A DNA stretch of 64,000 bases from contig JAZUHH010000079.1 of assembly GCA_045641625.1 (NCBI GenBank), positions 1 through 64,000 on the forward strand. The letters run 5' to 3'. The DNA is from UBA1723 sp045641625. GTDB lineage: Bacteria; Bacteroidota; Bacteroidia; Bacteroidales; Paludibacteraceae. The translations under genes were made by a program, and so were the position numbers. This document shows, piece after piece, positions 1-8,943 of the stretch (position 1 is its first letter; every line of letters starts with the position of its first letter). The notes under the pieces are model-generated. The model searched no databases, was not told the DNA's origin, and saw only the letters and a list, made by a program, of their open reading frames with translations.

Positions 1-501
1 CTTGACAGATACTGAACCTTCGTTTGTGATTGCCAAAACACCATTCTCTGCATCGCTACCACCGTTAAGAAGCTTGACATAAGTCATCTTGTTCTCAGGT
101 CTGTTTGTGCTGAAGATAACATTGCTCCAAGAACCCTTTACAGCATAGGAACCCTGCAAGATGATAGGCTTCTCTGCAGTTCCCTCCATGCTCAAAGCAG
201 CATTGTCCTCGCATAGCAAATAGCCTCGCTTATCTGCGAACACAATAGTTACACCTGGCTCAACTGTCAACTTTGCGTTATTCTGAACAGTTAACTGATC
301 GTCTATGATGTAATCTACATCTAGACCTAAATCCTTAAGGACTGAATCCTTTGTAATGTAACCGTTCAAGTGAATTGTTTTCACCTCTACCTTGGCAGGA
401 GCTTCTGGCTTCTCATCCTCTTCATCATCAGAACAAGAAGATAGTCCTCCAGCTAGTACAACGGCTCCCAATAGTGCCCAATACTTCCAATCTTTTTTCA
501 T
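1..501 (-). CDS. Surface lipoprotein, C-terminus cut by window edge
   Basis: An open frame of 167 codons starts at the ATG at 501 and runs off the left edge, so the C-terminus is missing. The N-terminus is a lipoprotein signal with lipobox LSSC, and the Cys is followed by a run of Ser/Asp/Glu (SDDEEDE), the acidic pattern associated with surface export of Bacteroidota lipoproteins. The remainder has short repeating strand-turn units of the type LTVEPGVTI and KPIILQGS, typical of right-handed beta-helix or adhesin-like proteins. A TACTTTTG promoter lies 30 bases upstream. No specific function can be assigned. Confidence 0.75.
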   Translation of the reverse strand, partial: MKKDWKYWALLGAVVLAGGLSSCSDDEEDEKPEAPAKVEVKTIHLNGYITKDSVLKDLGLDVDYIIDDQLTVQNNAKLTVEPGVTIVFADKRGYLLCEDNAALSMEGTAEKPIILQGSYAVKGSWSNVIFSTNRPENKMTYVKLLNGGSDAENGVLAITNEGSVSVK

Positions 502-530
502 TTTTTTGAATCTTTTAATACTAAACAATG

Positions 531-538
531 CAAAAGTA
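531..538 (-). promoter_or_regulatory. Promoter -7 element of the first lipoprotein
   Basis: Read on the minus strand this is TACTTTTG, a perfect match to the Bacteroidota -7 consensus TAnnTTTG, 30 bases before the ATG at 501. Confidence 0.6.
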
Positions 539-671
539 AAAATTCGCTAAAAAAAAAAAAGTTTTTACTGAATATTTTTACATCTAAGCACTTATTTGCA
601 AAAGGATACGGAAGCATATAGACCAAACGCTTGGTTTTGCTTACACTTTGGGATTTTACCTACATCCGGCA

Positions 672-1409
672 CTATCTATGGAAATGCCCTCTTGTTTTGA
701 TAAGTATGACCTTCAGGCGAGCATCGTCCAGCATGCTTAGGTTTAACGGATTCAAAAGAAACTGGAACTGTGTGTCACGATGCGCCCATGTAAGGAAATC
801 TACGTCTTTGTTTGATACACGATCCTTTATGTCTCCATACTGAGTCGATGGGAATGACAAAGCCTTCACAAAGCCCGTGCCTGCAACTTCATCCAGATGA
901 GCGGCAACCTCAGCGTCTATCTTCTTGAAATCTACGTAGTACGAAGTGTAATAGCCATTTTTAGTCAACAGTTCCAATGCCTTATAGTCTCTCGTCTCTA
1001 CTATGAACTGCTGCTTGTCCAAACCGTAAGCGGAAATCAAGGAATCCAGCTTTGAAAGCACCTGACTGTTGTTGTCAAGTGACAAATTCTTCACATCCAG
1101 CCACACCTTTTCGCTCTTGCCAAGTTCTGGAAGATACTCGTCAAAAGTCAATCCGAATGTCGTGTCTTCATCGTGCGTAACATCAAGAACAAGAGCCCCT
1201 CCCAAGTAATCCTGGCGGATAGTGATATCAACCTCGAAGTTCGGATAAGACTCCCTGAACTCTGCTCTTTTTTCCAAAGAGTTCACTCTATGCGCCCAAA
1301 GCTTGTCCTTATAGTTGCCGACACGAAGATATGAAATTGCGCACCAAACCAACGCCACTATAACAAGCGGCACTATCGAAGAAAGAGATATGTGTTTCTT
1401 AAAATCCAT
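672..1409 (-). CDS. Membrane-anchored GDPD-like (menorin-like) protein
   Basis: This 245-residue protein begins with one membrane segment (about residues 9-28) and continues with a domain resembling glycerophosphodiester phosphodiesterases or the related menorin/FAM151 family. Visible landmarks match the GDPD active site in order: AHRVN (H40, R41, N43), FEVDI (E59, D61), THD (H79, D80) and WLDVKN (D105, K107). The domain would face the periplasm. A substrate cannot be named. It has its own TATCTTTG promoter at 1441-1448, and its upstream neighbour ends in a terminator, so it is probably monocistronic. The fold call is fairly good; catalytic activity is inferred from motifs only. Confidence 0.6.
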   Translation of the reverse strand: MDFKKHISLSSIVPLVIVALVWCAISYLRVGNYKDKLWAHRVNSLEKRAEFRESYPNFEVDITIRQDYLGGALVLDVTHDEDTTFGLTFDEYLPELGKSEKVWLDVKNLSLDNNSQVLSKLDSLISAYGLDKQQFIVETRDYKALELLTKNGYYTSYYVDFKKIDAEVAAHLDEVAGTGFVKALSFPSTQYGDIKDRVSNKDVDFLTWAHRDTQFQFLLNPLNLSMLDDARLKVILIKTRGHFHR

Positions 1410-1440
1410 GATTATTACTTATTGTCATTAAAAGGATGAG

Positions 1441-1448
1441 CAAAGATA
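1441..1448 (-). promoter_or_regulatory. Promoter of the GDPD-like gene
   Basis: The minus strand reads TATCTTTG, a perfect TAnnTTTG match, 31 bases before the ATG at 1409. It abuts the T-run of the terminator of the upstream gene. Confidence 0.65.
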
Positions 1449-1450
1449 AG

Positions 1451-1482
1451 AAAAAAAGAAAGTGCGGACAAATCCGCACTTT
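1451..1482 (-). terminator. Terminator of the CDC-like lipoprotein gene
   Basis: On the minus strand a 10-bp stem (AAAGTGCGGA paired with TCCGCACTTT, 4-base loop) is followed by CTTTTTTTC, directly after the stop codon at 1510. Confidence 0.8.
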
Positions 1483-1509
1483 CTCAAACCTAAATTATGA
1501 AGATAATTA

Positions 1510-3216
1510 TTACTCCAAAGAAATGCTGAAATGCAATCTTAGGGTTTCAGGATTATCAAAGAAATCGTTTCTGTCATGTATATCATATTTCTCTTTATCA
1601 TATACACGATAAACATCTACAAAGAAAGTTTCTTTATGTGATGCACCACTCTTAAGTTTGTCAATAGCCTCTCTGAATATATAACTAGAAACTGTCTCGC
1701 TTGAAACTTTATATCCAAAGAGTTTATTGACCGACTCTCCATATTTTGTTCCAGCGTAAGTGAAATATGGATCATTCTTGTTATTCTTTCCATCTTTGTC
1801 AGTAAGATTAATACCGACATAAAAATCTTCGACATTATCCAAATTCAAATTAGGACCATCATTTGTATAACAAGACTTTCCTCCCACAGAAGCATTATTA
1901 CCCTTTCCTTGTATATCTAGTTTCTGTCCCTTTATAATACTGAAATTTTGAGACTCCAACATTGTGAATATAGTGTATTGAGTACCATTCAAATGTATTT
2001 TGATATCACCATAAGGTTCCAATCCATCTCCACCTCCATGCTCTCCAGTCATTGCTTCTATATACTCAAGCTTTATTCCACCAGAGAAAGATTCACAATT
2101 CTTGATTGTATATTTTGCAGCTTTCTTCATCGCGAAAGTAGAGCCATCCGACAACTTGTTCAACTTATATGCCAGCATCTCTGCTGGATTTTCTTTGCCA
2201 AAGTTACCTTGCGAAGACACAAAATCCAAAATATCATCTATGCTCTTTACACCTTTTGCTGCAGCATCGGCGTTTCCACCAATAATTGTACCACTATAAG
2301 AATATGAAGTACTACTCTTATACTTTTCAAGATTAGTATCAACCTGACCTTTCACAAAGAGATTAAGAGAACTCTTAAGTTCTTCTGCAATTTTAGAGTT
2401 CTTCTCTTCTGTTTGCATAAGAGCATACACTGCCCTTCCGTAACTAACAGAACCAACATAACATGGCATAGCCTTGCTTGAGATTGCTTGAGACAAATCG
2501 CTACTTGACACATCTTTAGCAAACCAATCGTTTGGTTTATTAGGAGAAACTATTGATATGTTATACATTGGCTGAACATACTTAATCAAAAAGTTTCTCT
2601 TACTACTGCTCTGACTAAAATTAAACTTGTTAGTGAACTCAAACTTCTTTGCATTAATAGAAACACCCAACTCCAAATCCAGCTGGTCTTTGTCAACGAT
2701 TTCCTTAACTTCAAAGTTTACTTGGGCAGGAGTTGAACCATTAATGTTGTCATCATAAAGAAGTTCTTTTATAGCTTGATTGATAGTCGCACCATTAGGA
2801 TTAGAAACAACCTTGAACAACTCTCCGTCCTTGTTCTTGAAATTAGTATAAATGGTAATAGGAGCACGAGCAATAACAATAGGAGCATAATCTCCAGTAG
2901 TAATAGATGCTCCATCAATAAGGGCACCAGGATAAATAACATCAGTAGAAGGATCGAGAAGGAAATTCTCATCGAACGAAGCTCCTGAGCTATACTCCTG
3001 ATAAGTACATATTTCTCCTGATGACCTTTCTATATAGGACGAATCAACAGTACCAACCTGAACATCTGGCTGATAAGGCACTTGCAACGATGACACAAAC
3101 TTGTCGATATTCGACTCTCTCTTCTTGCCAGACTCATCGTCGTCTTTACAAGAACAGAAAGAAAAGACACCGACTATTCCCATAATGGAAGGGAATAACA
3201 ATTTCTTAAAATTCAT
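1510..3216 (-). CDS. CDC-like (thiol-activated cytolysin family) lipoprotein
   Basis: This 568-residue lipoprotein has a signal peptide ending at FCSC (lipidated Cys 21 or 23) followed by KDDDE, which suggests surface export. The body aligns by eye with the pore-forming core of cholesterol-dependent cytolysins: IYPGAL at 94-99, YNISIVSPNKP at 218-228 (compare the YYNV...P.RP segment of CDCs), YVGSVSYGRAVY at 253-264 (compare the S.AYGR.VY hallmark), and a Gly pair at 313-314. The C-terminal 160 residues would be a domain-4 equivalent but lack the Trp-rich undecapeptide used for cholesterol recognition. CDC-like proteins are known in Bacteroidota, some acting as two-component bacterial-killing pores; no second component is visible here. 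It has its own promoter and terminator. The family call is strong; pore formation and target are inferred. Confidence 0.75.
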   Translation of the reverse strand: MNFKKLLFPSIMGIVGVFSFCSCKDDDESGKKRESNIDKFVSSLQVPYQPDVQVGTVDSSYIERSSGEICTYQEYSSGASFDENFLLDPSTDVIYPGALIDGASITTGDYAPIVIARAPITIYTNFKNKDGELFKVVSNPNGATINQAIKELLYDDNINGSTPAQVNFEVKEIVDKDQLDLELGVSINAKKFEFTNKFNFSQSSSKRNFLIKYVQPMYNISIVSPNKPNDWFAKDVSSSDLSQAISSKAMPCYVGSVSYGRAVYALMQTEEKNSKIAEELKSSLNLFVKGQVDTNLEKYKSSTSYSYSGTIIGGNADAAAKGVKSIDDILDFVSSQGNFGKENPAEMLAYKLNKLSDGSTFAMKKAAKYTIKNCESFSGGIKLEYIEAMTGEHGGGDGLEPYGDIKIHLNGTQYTIFTMLESQNFSIIKGQKLDIQGKGNNASVGGKSCYTNDGPNLNLDNVEDFYVGINLTDKDGKNNKNDPYFTYAGTKYGESVNKLFGYKVSSETVSSYIFREAIDKLKSGASHKETFFVDVYRVYDKEKYDIHDRNDFFDNPETLRLHFSISLE

Positions 3217-3268
3217 ATGATAATTATTAAACTAGGATAAACGAAGTTATTTCTTCGGAAAAGCGTTG

Positions 3269-3276
3269 CAAAGTTA
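3269..3276 (-). promoter_or_regulatory. Promoter of the CDC-like gene
   Basis: The minus strand reads TAACTTTG, a perfect TAnnTTTG match, 53 bases upstream of the ATG at 3216. Confidence 0.6.
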
Positions 3277-3332
3277 TTTGTAAAAATGTAAAAAAAAAAA
3301 AAAAATTACTGAATTTTTAACACTTTTTAACA

Positions 3333-3372
3333 TATAAAAAAGTTGCGGTGCTTCCTCAGCACCGCAACTTCA
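3333..3372 (-). terminator. Terminator of nrdG
   Basis: On the minus strand, AAGTTGCGGTGC and GCACCGCAACTT form a 12-bp stem with a 7-base loop, followed by a T-run. It lies about 36 bases after the nrdG stop. Confidence 0.85.
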
Positions 3373-3407
3373 TTATTTTATCTATATTCTTTTCTTTGTT
3401 TCCTTTG

Positions 3408-3968
3408 TCAGCAAGCGTGACTAACCTCGTCATTATCGCAAGAGTTCTTCTCCGCTTTCTTTTCTTCTTTACGAAGCTTTCTCAACTCCTCCTGAACCTT
3501 GACAAATCTTTGGTTCTCGCTTCCTCTGAACCTTAGCTCTGGGTTGTACTTGGACTGGTCAAAGCGACCGTCAACCAGCACATCAATATCCTTGAGCAAC
3601 GGACGACGAAGCTCATCATCATAAATCTCCTCGAAAGTATAACCGGTATAGCACCAAATGTTCTTCTTTGTCTCTTTCTTTACACGGTGAAGGAAATATC
3701 CGAACTCCTCAGGATTGAAGAAAGGATCTCCGCCAGAGAAAGTAACACCATCAAGGAACTCATTGTCATTGATAGCCTTAATAATATCATCAATGATAGA
3801 ATCGGTCAGCAATACACCACAAAGAGGATTCCAACTCTCAGGATTCTGGCAACCAGGGCAGCGATGTCTGCAGCCTGCCAAGTAAATGGAGTATCTGAAT
3901 CCCTCTCCATCCACAATGGTCTCTGGATATGTCTTCATCAAATGAAGTTTGCCTAAGGAAGAACCCAT
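3408..3968 (-). CDS. nrdG: Anaerobic ribonucleotide reductase activase
   Basis: NrdG is the radical-SAM activase that installs the glycyl radical on the class III ribonucleotide reductase NrdD. The protein (186 residues) has the CxxxCxxC iron-sulfur motif as CRHRCPGC (C33, C37, C40), a GGDP-type SAM-binding segment (TFSGGDPFFNPEE), and the family's usual core length. An extra charged tail of about 35 residues, rich in Lys/Glu and ending in Cys, extends the C-terminus. The expected partner nrdD is not adjacent: the gene stands alone between its own terminator and a divergent ssb. Met11 is an alternative start. Confidence 0.9.
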   Translation of the reverse strand: MGSSLGKLHLMKTYPETIVDGEGFRYSIYLAGCRHRCPGCQNPESWNPLCGVLLTDSIIDDIIKAINDNEFLDGVTFSGGDPFFNPEEFGYFLHRVKKETKKNIWCYTGYTFEEIYDDELRRPLLKDIDVLVDGRFDQSKYNPELRFRGSENQRFVKVQEELRKLRKEEKKAEKNSCDNDEVSHAC

Positions 3969-4376
3969 ACAAAATAGTTGGTGAAATTGTTATTATTTAA
4001 TGTATCACTTATTACATCTTTCGATGTGTAACCTGCATCGAGATAATTTGTCTTTGCGATTGCAAAATTGGAAAAAGAAAACCATTATTCAAAAGAAAAA
4101 AAAGGAAAATTGTATAAGAAATTCATAACTTGCTGAAAACTCTTGCAGTTACGAAAATGTTATGATTTTTTTATTTTTTTTATTGTCTAGAAATAAAATT
4201 TTACTTCTCTTTAACTTGCTGAAAATTTAACAATTTTATTGTGCTTAATTTCAAAATTGTTTTCTAATTTAGCAAACGAATACGGATGAATATTTATGCA
4301 TTAGACGGACAAACAGCGCTATCAAAAGTAACAAAAATCCGTGTATTCTTTATAATCATAAACATAAACACATTTT
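3969..4376. other. Divergent intergenic region between nrdG and ssb
   Basis: This 408-base AT-rich stretch has no convincing gene. It should hold both divergent promoters: the plus strand has TAATTTAG at 4265-4272 (one mismatch to TAnnTTTG) for ssb, and the minus strand has CAATTTTG at 4063-4070 (one mismatch) for nrdG. Long A and T tracts at about 4080-4260 may be curved DNA. Confidence 0.45.
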
Positions 4377-4778
4377 ATGTCAGTAAACAAAGTAATCCTA
4401 GTCGGAAACGTAGGAAAAGATCCTGAAGTAAAGTATCTAAGTCAGACAAATGTTGTCGCTCAATTCTCTTTGGCAACAACAGAACGCTCTACAACTTTAG
4501 CTAACGGAACTGTTGTTCCCGAGCGTACTGAATGGCACAACCTTGTAATGTGGGGAGGTTTGGCAAAAACTGCCGAGACATACGTCCGCAAAGGACAGAA
4601 ACTTTACGTTGAAGGCAAACTTCGCAACCGCTCTTGGGACGACCAGCAGGGAGTTCGCCACTACATTACAGAAATACATGTAGAGAACTTCGAGATCCTA
4701 TCTCCGAAATCTACACAAGAGAACAGCAACCAGACTGCAGGACAGTTTCCTAACAACGGAGGAAACTCCCCTTTCTAA
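4377..4778 (+). CDS. ssb: Single-stranded DNA-binding protein
   Basis: SSB coats single-stranded DNA during replication, recombination and repair. The 133-residue protein begins with the canonical MSVNKVILVGNVGKDPE, continues with the OB-fold segments (EWHNLVMWGG, YVEGKL, YITEIH), and ends in a short disordered Asn/Gln tail. The C-terminus is NSPF rather than the DDIPF-like acidic tip of proteobacterial SSB, so partner binding through the tip would differ. The TonB receptor gene follows after 43 bases and could be co-transcribed. Confidence 0.95.
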   Translation: MSVNKVILVGNVGKDPEVKYLSQTNVVAQFSLATTERSTTLANGTVVPERTEWHNLVMWGGLAKTAETYVRKGQKLYVEGKLRNRSWDDQQGVRHYITEIHVENFEILSPKSTQENSNQTAGQFPNNGGNSPF

Positions 4779-4821
4779 GTCAATAATTTTTTACTACACA
4801 ACCCAATATTTACAACTATTT

Positions 4822-6744
4822 ATGAAAAGAATTGCAATGCTTGCAATGCTGTTCCCGATTTGTGCTTGGGCAGATGAAAACACATCAACGCTAAGTGAAC
4901 TTGTTGTTACGGGAACTCGTGAAAACAACACAAGAATTAGTTCCACACCAATAACTATTTCTTCTGTTAACAGAAGCACATTGGAGAGAAACGTGCAGCC
5001 TAACATCCTTCAGTCTGTAGAGGAAAATGTACCAGGCATGTTTGTCACTTCCAGAGGAATGATGGGATATGGTGTAAGCGGAGGTGCTGCAGGTGGAATA
5101 AACATTCGCGGAATATCCGGAGGTTCGGGCGGAGTAATGGTGCTTATTGACGGACACCCACAGTACAACGGAATTTACGGACACCCTATTTCGGACTCCT
5201 ACCAGACCCTAATAACAGAGAAAGTCGAGGTCTTGAGAGGTCCTGCATCTACTCTTTATGGTTCTAACGCTATGGGAGGAGTAATAAACATCATTACTCG
5301 CAAGATGGACAAAGACACCGTAATGACTGACATAAATGTAGGAGCAGGCTCTTACGGAACTATCCAAACAGAAGCGACAAACAGAATCAAAAAGGGCAAA
5401 TTCAACAGCACAGTTGGAGCACAATACGGACGAAGCGACAACCATCGTCCACGCATGGGATTCGAGCAGTACGGAGGCTATTTGCGTTTAGGCTATGACT
5501 TCAATCAAAACTGGAGTGTATGGGCAGACGGAAACGTAACTCACTTCAACGCCTCTCATCCCGGAACAGTTGACAAGCCGATGTTTGAAGCTGACCAATG
5601 GATCACTCGTGGTGTAGCTACAATTGCTGTAGAGAATCACTACAAGAACACTAATGGTCGCATTTCCTTCTACGACAACTTCGGAAGACATAAGATTAAC
5701 GATGGATATGCAGAGGGAGCACAGCCTCAAACAAGGCTATTCCGCTCTAAAGATGCGTTAATGGGAGTTTCCATTTATCAGACGACAACAATAGACAAAG
5801 GTTCTCATGTCACTTTTGGATTTGACTACCAGAACATCTATGGTAACGCATACTACACATCAAGAAAGACAGGAGAAATTCTTGAGACAAAGAACAAGCA
5901 GAGCGCAGAAGTTCGCAATCACGAAGTTGCAGGCTACATAGACTTCAGACAAGACATCAAGAAAGTAACTTTCAACACTGGTTTGAGAGTTGACAACCAT
6001 TCGGTAGCAGGTCTTGAGATGATTCCACAGTTTGGCATTGCTTACCGTCCTATACAAACAGGAGCAATAAAAGCAATAGCAAGCAAAGGTTTCAGAAATC
6101 CAACAATGAAAGACATGTACCTATATCCACCTTCAAACGAAGATTTGAAGGCTGAGCGTCTTTGGAACTATGAAATCGGATGGTCTCATAGTATAATTAA
6201 GAAATATGGCTGTGGTGGTTTCGACTCTGCAACAGGGATGACTTGGGATGGAATTTGTTCACACAATTGGATAAATTACGGAATCAACATCTTCTATATG
6301 AAGGCTGACAACTTGATTCAGACTGTTGCAAAGAAGAACATCAATACAGGAGAGCTAGAGAATTGGGGTGTAGAAGGAAACCTGACATGGAATTCAGTTA
6401 AAGGCTTTAGCTTTAGCACAAACCACTCTTACCTTCACCAGGAGAACAAACTTGTGTCTGTACCTACCTATAAAGGTTATTTAGGCGCAGATTGGCACAG
6501 CAAAGACCAAAAATGGATGGTTTCACTTGGTTTGCAACAACTTGCCGGACTCTACACTGTTGTAGGAGAAAACGAGAAGAAGGAGAATGCTACCCTTCTG
6601 AACTCTACAGCAAAGTACAGCCTCAACAAGTACATTCAGTTCTGGATAAAGGGAGAGAACCTTCTTGCTCAGAGATATGAGCTTATAGATGGCTACCCAA
6701 TGCCAAAGGCAACAGCTATGGGTGGAGTGAAGGTTAGCTTCTAA
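4822..6744 (+). CDS. TonB-dependent outer-membrane receptor
   Basis: This 640-residue protein is a TonB-dependent transporter. It has a signal peptide (to about residue 17), a TonB-box-like stretch (LSELVVTGTR), a plug domain with the family hallmarks VLIDG, EVLRGPASTLYGSNAMGGVINIITR, and then a beta-barrel of about 500 residues ending in aromatic Phe (GGVKVSF), as needed for BAM recognition. It belongs to the BtuB/CirA-like class rather than the SusC class: there is no carboxypeptidase-like N-terminal domain and no SusD partner. The substrate may be a siderophore, heme or cobalamin; the neighbours do not decide this. A strong terminator follows. Confidence 0.9.
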   Translation: MKRIAMLAMLFPICAWADENTSTLSELVVTGTRENNTRISSTPITISSVNRSTLERNVQPNILQSVEENVPGMFVTSRGMMGYGVSGGAAGGINIRGISGGSGGVMVLIDGHPQYNGIYGHPISDSYQTLITEKVEVLRGPASTLYGSNAMGGVINIITRKMDKDTVMTDINVGAGSYGTIQTEATNRIKKGKFNSTVGAQYGRSDNHRPRMGFEQYGGYLRLGYDFNQNWSVWADGNVTHFNASHPGTVDKPMFEADQWITRGVATIAVENHYKNTNGRISFYDNFGRHKINDGYAEGAQPQTRLFRSKDALMGVSIYQTTTIDKGSHVTFGFDYQNIYGNAYYTSRKTGEILETKNKQSAEVRNHEVAGYIDFRQDIKKVTFNTGLRVDNHSVAGLEMIPQFGIAYRPIQTGAIKAIASKGFRNPTMKDMYLYPPSNEDLKAERLWNYEIGWSHSIIKKYGCGGFDSATGMTWDGICSHNWINYGINIFYMKADNLIQTVAKKNINTGELENWGVEGNLTWNSVKGFSFSTNHSYLHQENKLVSVPTYKGYLGADWHSKDQKWMVSLGLQQLAGLYTVVGENEKKENATLLNSTAKYSLNKYIQFWIKGENLLAQRYELIDGYPMPKATAMGGVKVSF

Positions 6745-6766
6745 CCTTGAGTCCTTACAAAACAAG

Positions 6767-6797
6767 AAGAGCGGGTCAATTGACTCGCTCTTTTTTG
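6767..6797 (+). terminator. Terminator of the TonB receptor gene
   Basis: AGAGCGGGTCA and TGACTCGCTCT form the stem, followed by TTTTTT. It lies between two convergent genes. Confidence 0.8.
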
Positions 6798-6805
6798 TTA
6801 TATCC

Positions 6806-7234
6806 TTAATTAGATAACTTATCGTATATTCTTTTTAGCTTTCGCAAAGATATTTGTGCGTAACTGTTCACGTTTAACCCCTCGTAAAACCTTACCATTG
6901 TGGCTCCGTTGGACTGTTGAAGGAAGAAGCCTGCCGTATTGTCAGAAGGATTATCCAGTTTGAACAGAACCCTGTATTCCAAAGGCTTGTCAAGAATAGT
7001 CTTCAACGTCACAAGAGCATCTCCCTTTGACCCCAGAACTACATTCATTGCCTTGGTTCTGCCCAAGTTAAACCTTAGCACGTAGCTTTCCGTTTTCTCC
7101 TTGACTGCCTTGATCAAAGTTGCGTCTCCAGACTGATATATCTCGTACATCGAATACTCGGCGACATCAACGGTCTGCGAGAACATGAACAGCGGGAACG
7201 CTGCCAACAGGAAAGAAAAGCAGAATCGTCTCAT
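6806..7234 (-). CDS. Secreted protein of unknown function, nptA operon
   Basis: This 142-residue protein starts at the ATG at 7234 (a longer frame from 7288 overlaps nptA and is less likely). It has a signal peptide (residues 1-19, ending FMFSQ). The mature part is basic and beta-rich (ESYVLRFNLGR, EYRVLFKLDNPSDNTAGFFLQQ). I do not recognise the family. It lies 13 bases after the Na/Pi cotransporter on the same strand, so it is probably co-transcribed and periplasmic. Confidence 0.7.
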   Translation of the reverse strand: MRRFCFSFLLAAFPLFMFSQTVDVAEYSMYEIYQSGDATLIKAVKEKTESYVLRFNLGRTKAMNVVLGSKGDALVTLKTILDKPLEYRVLFKLDNPSDNTAGFFLQQSNGATMVRFYEGLNVNSYAQISLRKLKRIYDKLSN

Positions 7235-7247
7235 CGTGTTATTCCGA

Positions 7248-8942
7248 TCAGATAGACGCACGCATCTTTGAGACAGCCTGCACAACATTCATCACATAGT
7301 CGCCTACCTTCTCACACTCATTGATAAAGTCGATGTAGTATGTTCCTAGGCGGTAGCTGTATTCCTTATTATTGATTGCCTCTACGTTCTTCTCTGTGCA
7401 TCTTGTTCGTAGCTCGTTCAACTCGTCCTCGATACCGATGTTTTCCTTCAAATTGACTTTCTTCTCCTCTGGAAGAGAAAGAACCTTTACCATTGCCACC
7501 AAAGACTCGTCAACAATGCCAAGAGCCTTATTTATGTTAGTCATCTGCTCTTCAGTGAAAGTCTCTTCTCCGTATTCGCGTAGTCGGGAAATTGTACGGC
7601 CAAGGTGGAATATACTGTCACCGATGCTTTCCAACTCGCCTATCTCGCGAAGCATACAGGAAATAGAGTTCTTGGATTCTCCACTCAATCGTCCTTCACC
7701 TACCAAGCCAAGGTACTTTCCTATTTCATCCTCCATATTGTCAGTAATCTGCTCGTAATGGCGCAGCTTACCGTAGGCCTTCTCGAATTCCTCATTATTC
7801 TTGCTTGTCAAAGTATCAGGCACAAATGACAACATTCTGCGGCAACGCTCTCCGAACACTACAATTTCCTTGTTAGCCTGCAGGATTGAAAGCTCTGCAG
7901 TTGAAAGCAAACCTCCGGAAATGAACACCAAACGATTCTCGTTGTTCTCTGGATTCTCCTGCATAGGCAACACTCTGCAAACCAGCATCTCTATGTGCTT
8001 AACAAAGCCAATCAAAAGCAATGTGTTGAAGATGTTGAATGCTGTATGGAAAGTAGAAAGAAGGTAGTTGTTATAGTTATCTGTTGGAGGGAACTTTGAA
8101 ACAAACCAAGTAACAGCATCACAAAACGGATAGAAGATGAACAAAACAACAACCACACCGAACACATTAAAGAACATGTGTGCCAAAGCCGCACGCCTTG
8201 CCTGTGTGTTTGCTGTAAGTGAAGCCATAAATGCAGTGATTGTTGTTCCGATATTCTGTCCCATCGCCAAAGCAGCAGCCTGCTCGAAACCGAATCCTGG
8301 AATGTTCATGCTGAAAAGCATCATCGTAATTGCCATGGTTGCCGCTGAAGCCTGAACTAACATTGTAACCAAAGCACCCACCAACACGAAAAGGAGAATT
8401 GTAAGGAAGCCTCCGTCAGCCACTGTGGCAAGCATGTTGGCTACATAAGTTTTAATATCAAGATTTTCTGCAGAAACATTAAGGTAACCCAATCCCATGA
8501 AAAGGAAGGCGAAACCAAATATAAACTCTCCGACACTCTTTCTTTTACTCTTGCTGCTGAATATTAGCGGCATTCCGACACATAACAACGGTAATGTCAG
8601 CGCCGCGATATTTACCTTGAATCCAACTACTGAAATCAACCAGGCTGTAGCGGTAGTACCGACATTGGCACCCATAATTACACCTATCGCCTGAGTCAAG
8701 TTCATCAGTCCTGCGTTTACGAAACTCACAACCATCACTGTTGTGGCGCTCGACGACTGAATCAAGGTAGTGACTAGAAATCCTGTCAAAACTCCCATCA
8801 CTCTATTCTTTGTCATCGCTGCAAGAATGGCGCGCAACCTATCTCCGGCAAACTTTTCCAAACCTTCACTCATCGTCTTCATTCCGAAAAGGAACAGCGC
8901 GAGTGAACCGAACAACGACAACAAATTTAGAATGGTATCCAT
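7248..8942 (-). CDS. Na/Pi cotransporter family protein with PhoU-like tail
   Basis: This 564-residue inner-membrane protein belongs to the Na+/phosphate cotransporter II (NptA/YjbB) family. The two inverted half-repeats carry the QSSSATT signature at 62-68 and QASAAT near residue 200, within about eight membrane segments. The last 200 residues form a soluble helical PhoU-like domain (for example MEDEIGKYL and LESIGDSIFHLGRTI). It imports or exports phosphate coupled to sodium. A small membrane ORF ends one base before its start, and a secreted protein of unknown function follows, suggesting a three-gene operon from the promoter at 9143-9150. Confidence 0.9.
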   Translation of the reverse strand: MDTILNLLSLFGSLALFLFGMKTMSEGLEKFAGDRLRAILAAMTKNRVMGVLTGFLVTTLIQSSSATTVMVVSFVNAGLMNLTQAIGVIMGANVGTTATAWLISVVGFKVNIAALTLPLLCVGMPLIFSSKSKRKSVGEFIFGFAFLFMGLGYLNVSAENLDIKTYVANMLATVADGGFLTILLFVLVGALVTMLVQASAATMAITMMLFSMNIPGFGFEQAAALAMGQNIGTTITAFMASLTANTQARRAALAHMFFNVFGVVVVLFIFYPFCDAVTWFVSKFPPTDNYNNYLLSTFHTAFNIFNTLLLIGFVKHIEMLVCRVLPMQENPENNENRLVFISGGLLSTAELSILQANKEIVVFGERCRRMLSFVPDTLTSKNNEEFEKAYGKLRHYEQITDNMEDEIGKYLGLVGEGRLSGESKNSISCMLREIGELESIGDSIFHLGRTISRLREYGEETFTEEQMTNINKALGIVDESLVAMVKVLSLPEEKKVNLKENIGIEDELNELRTRCTEKNVEAINNKEYSYRLGTYYIDFINECEKVGDYVMNVVQAVSKMRASI

Positions 8943-8943
8943 C

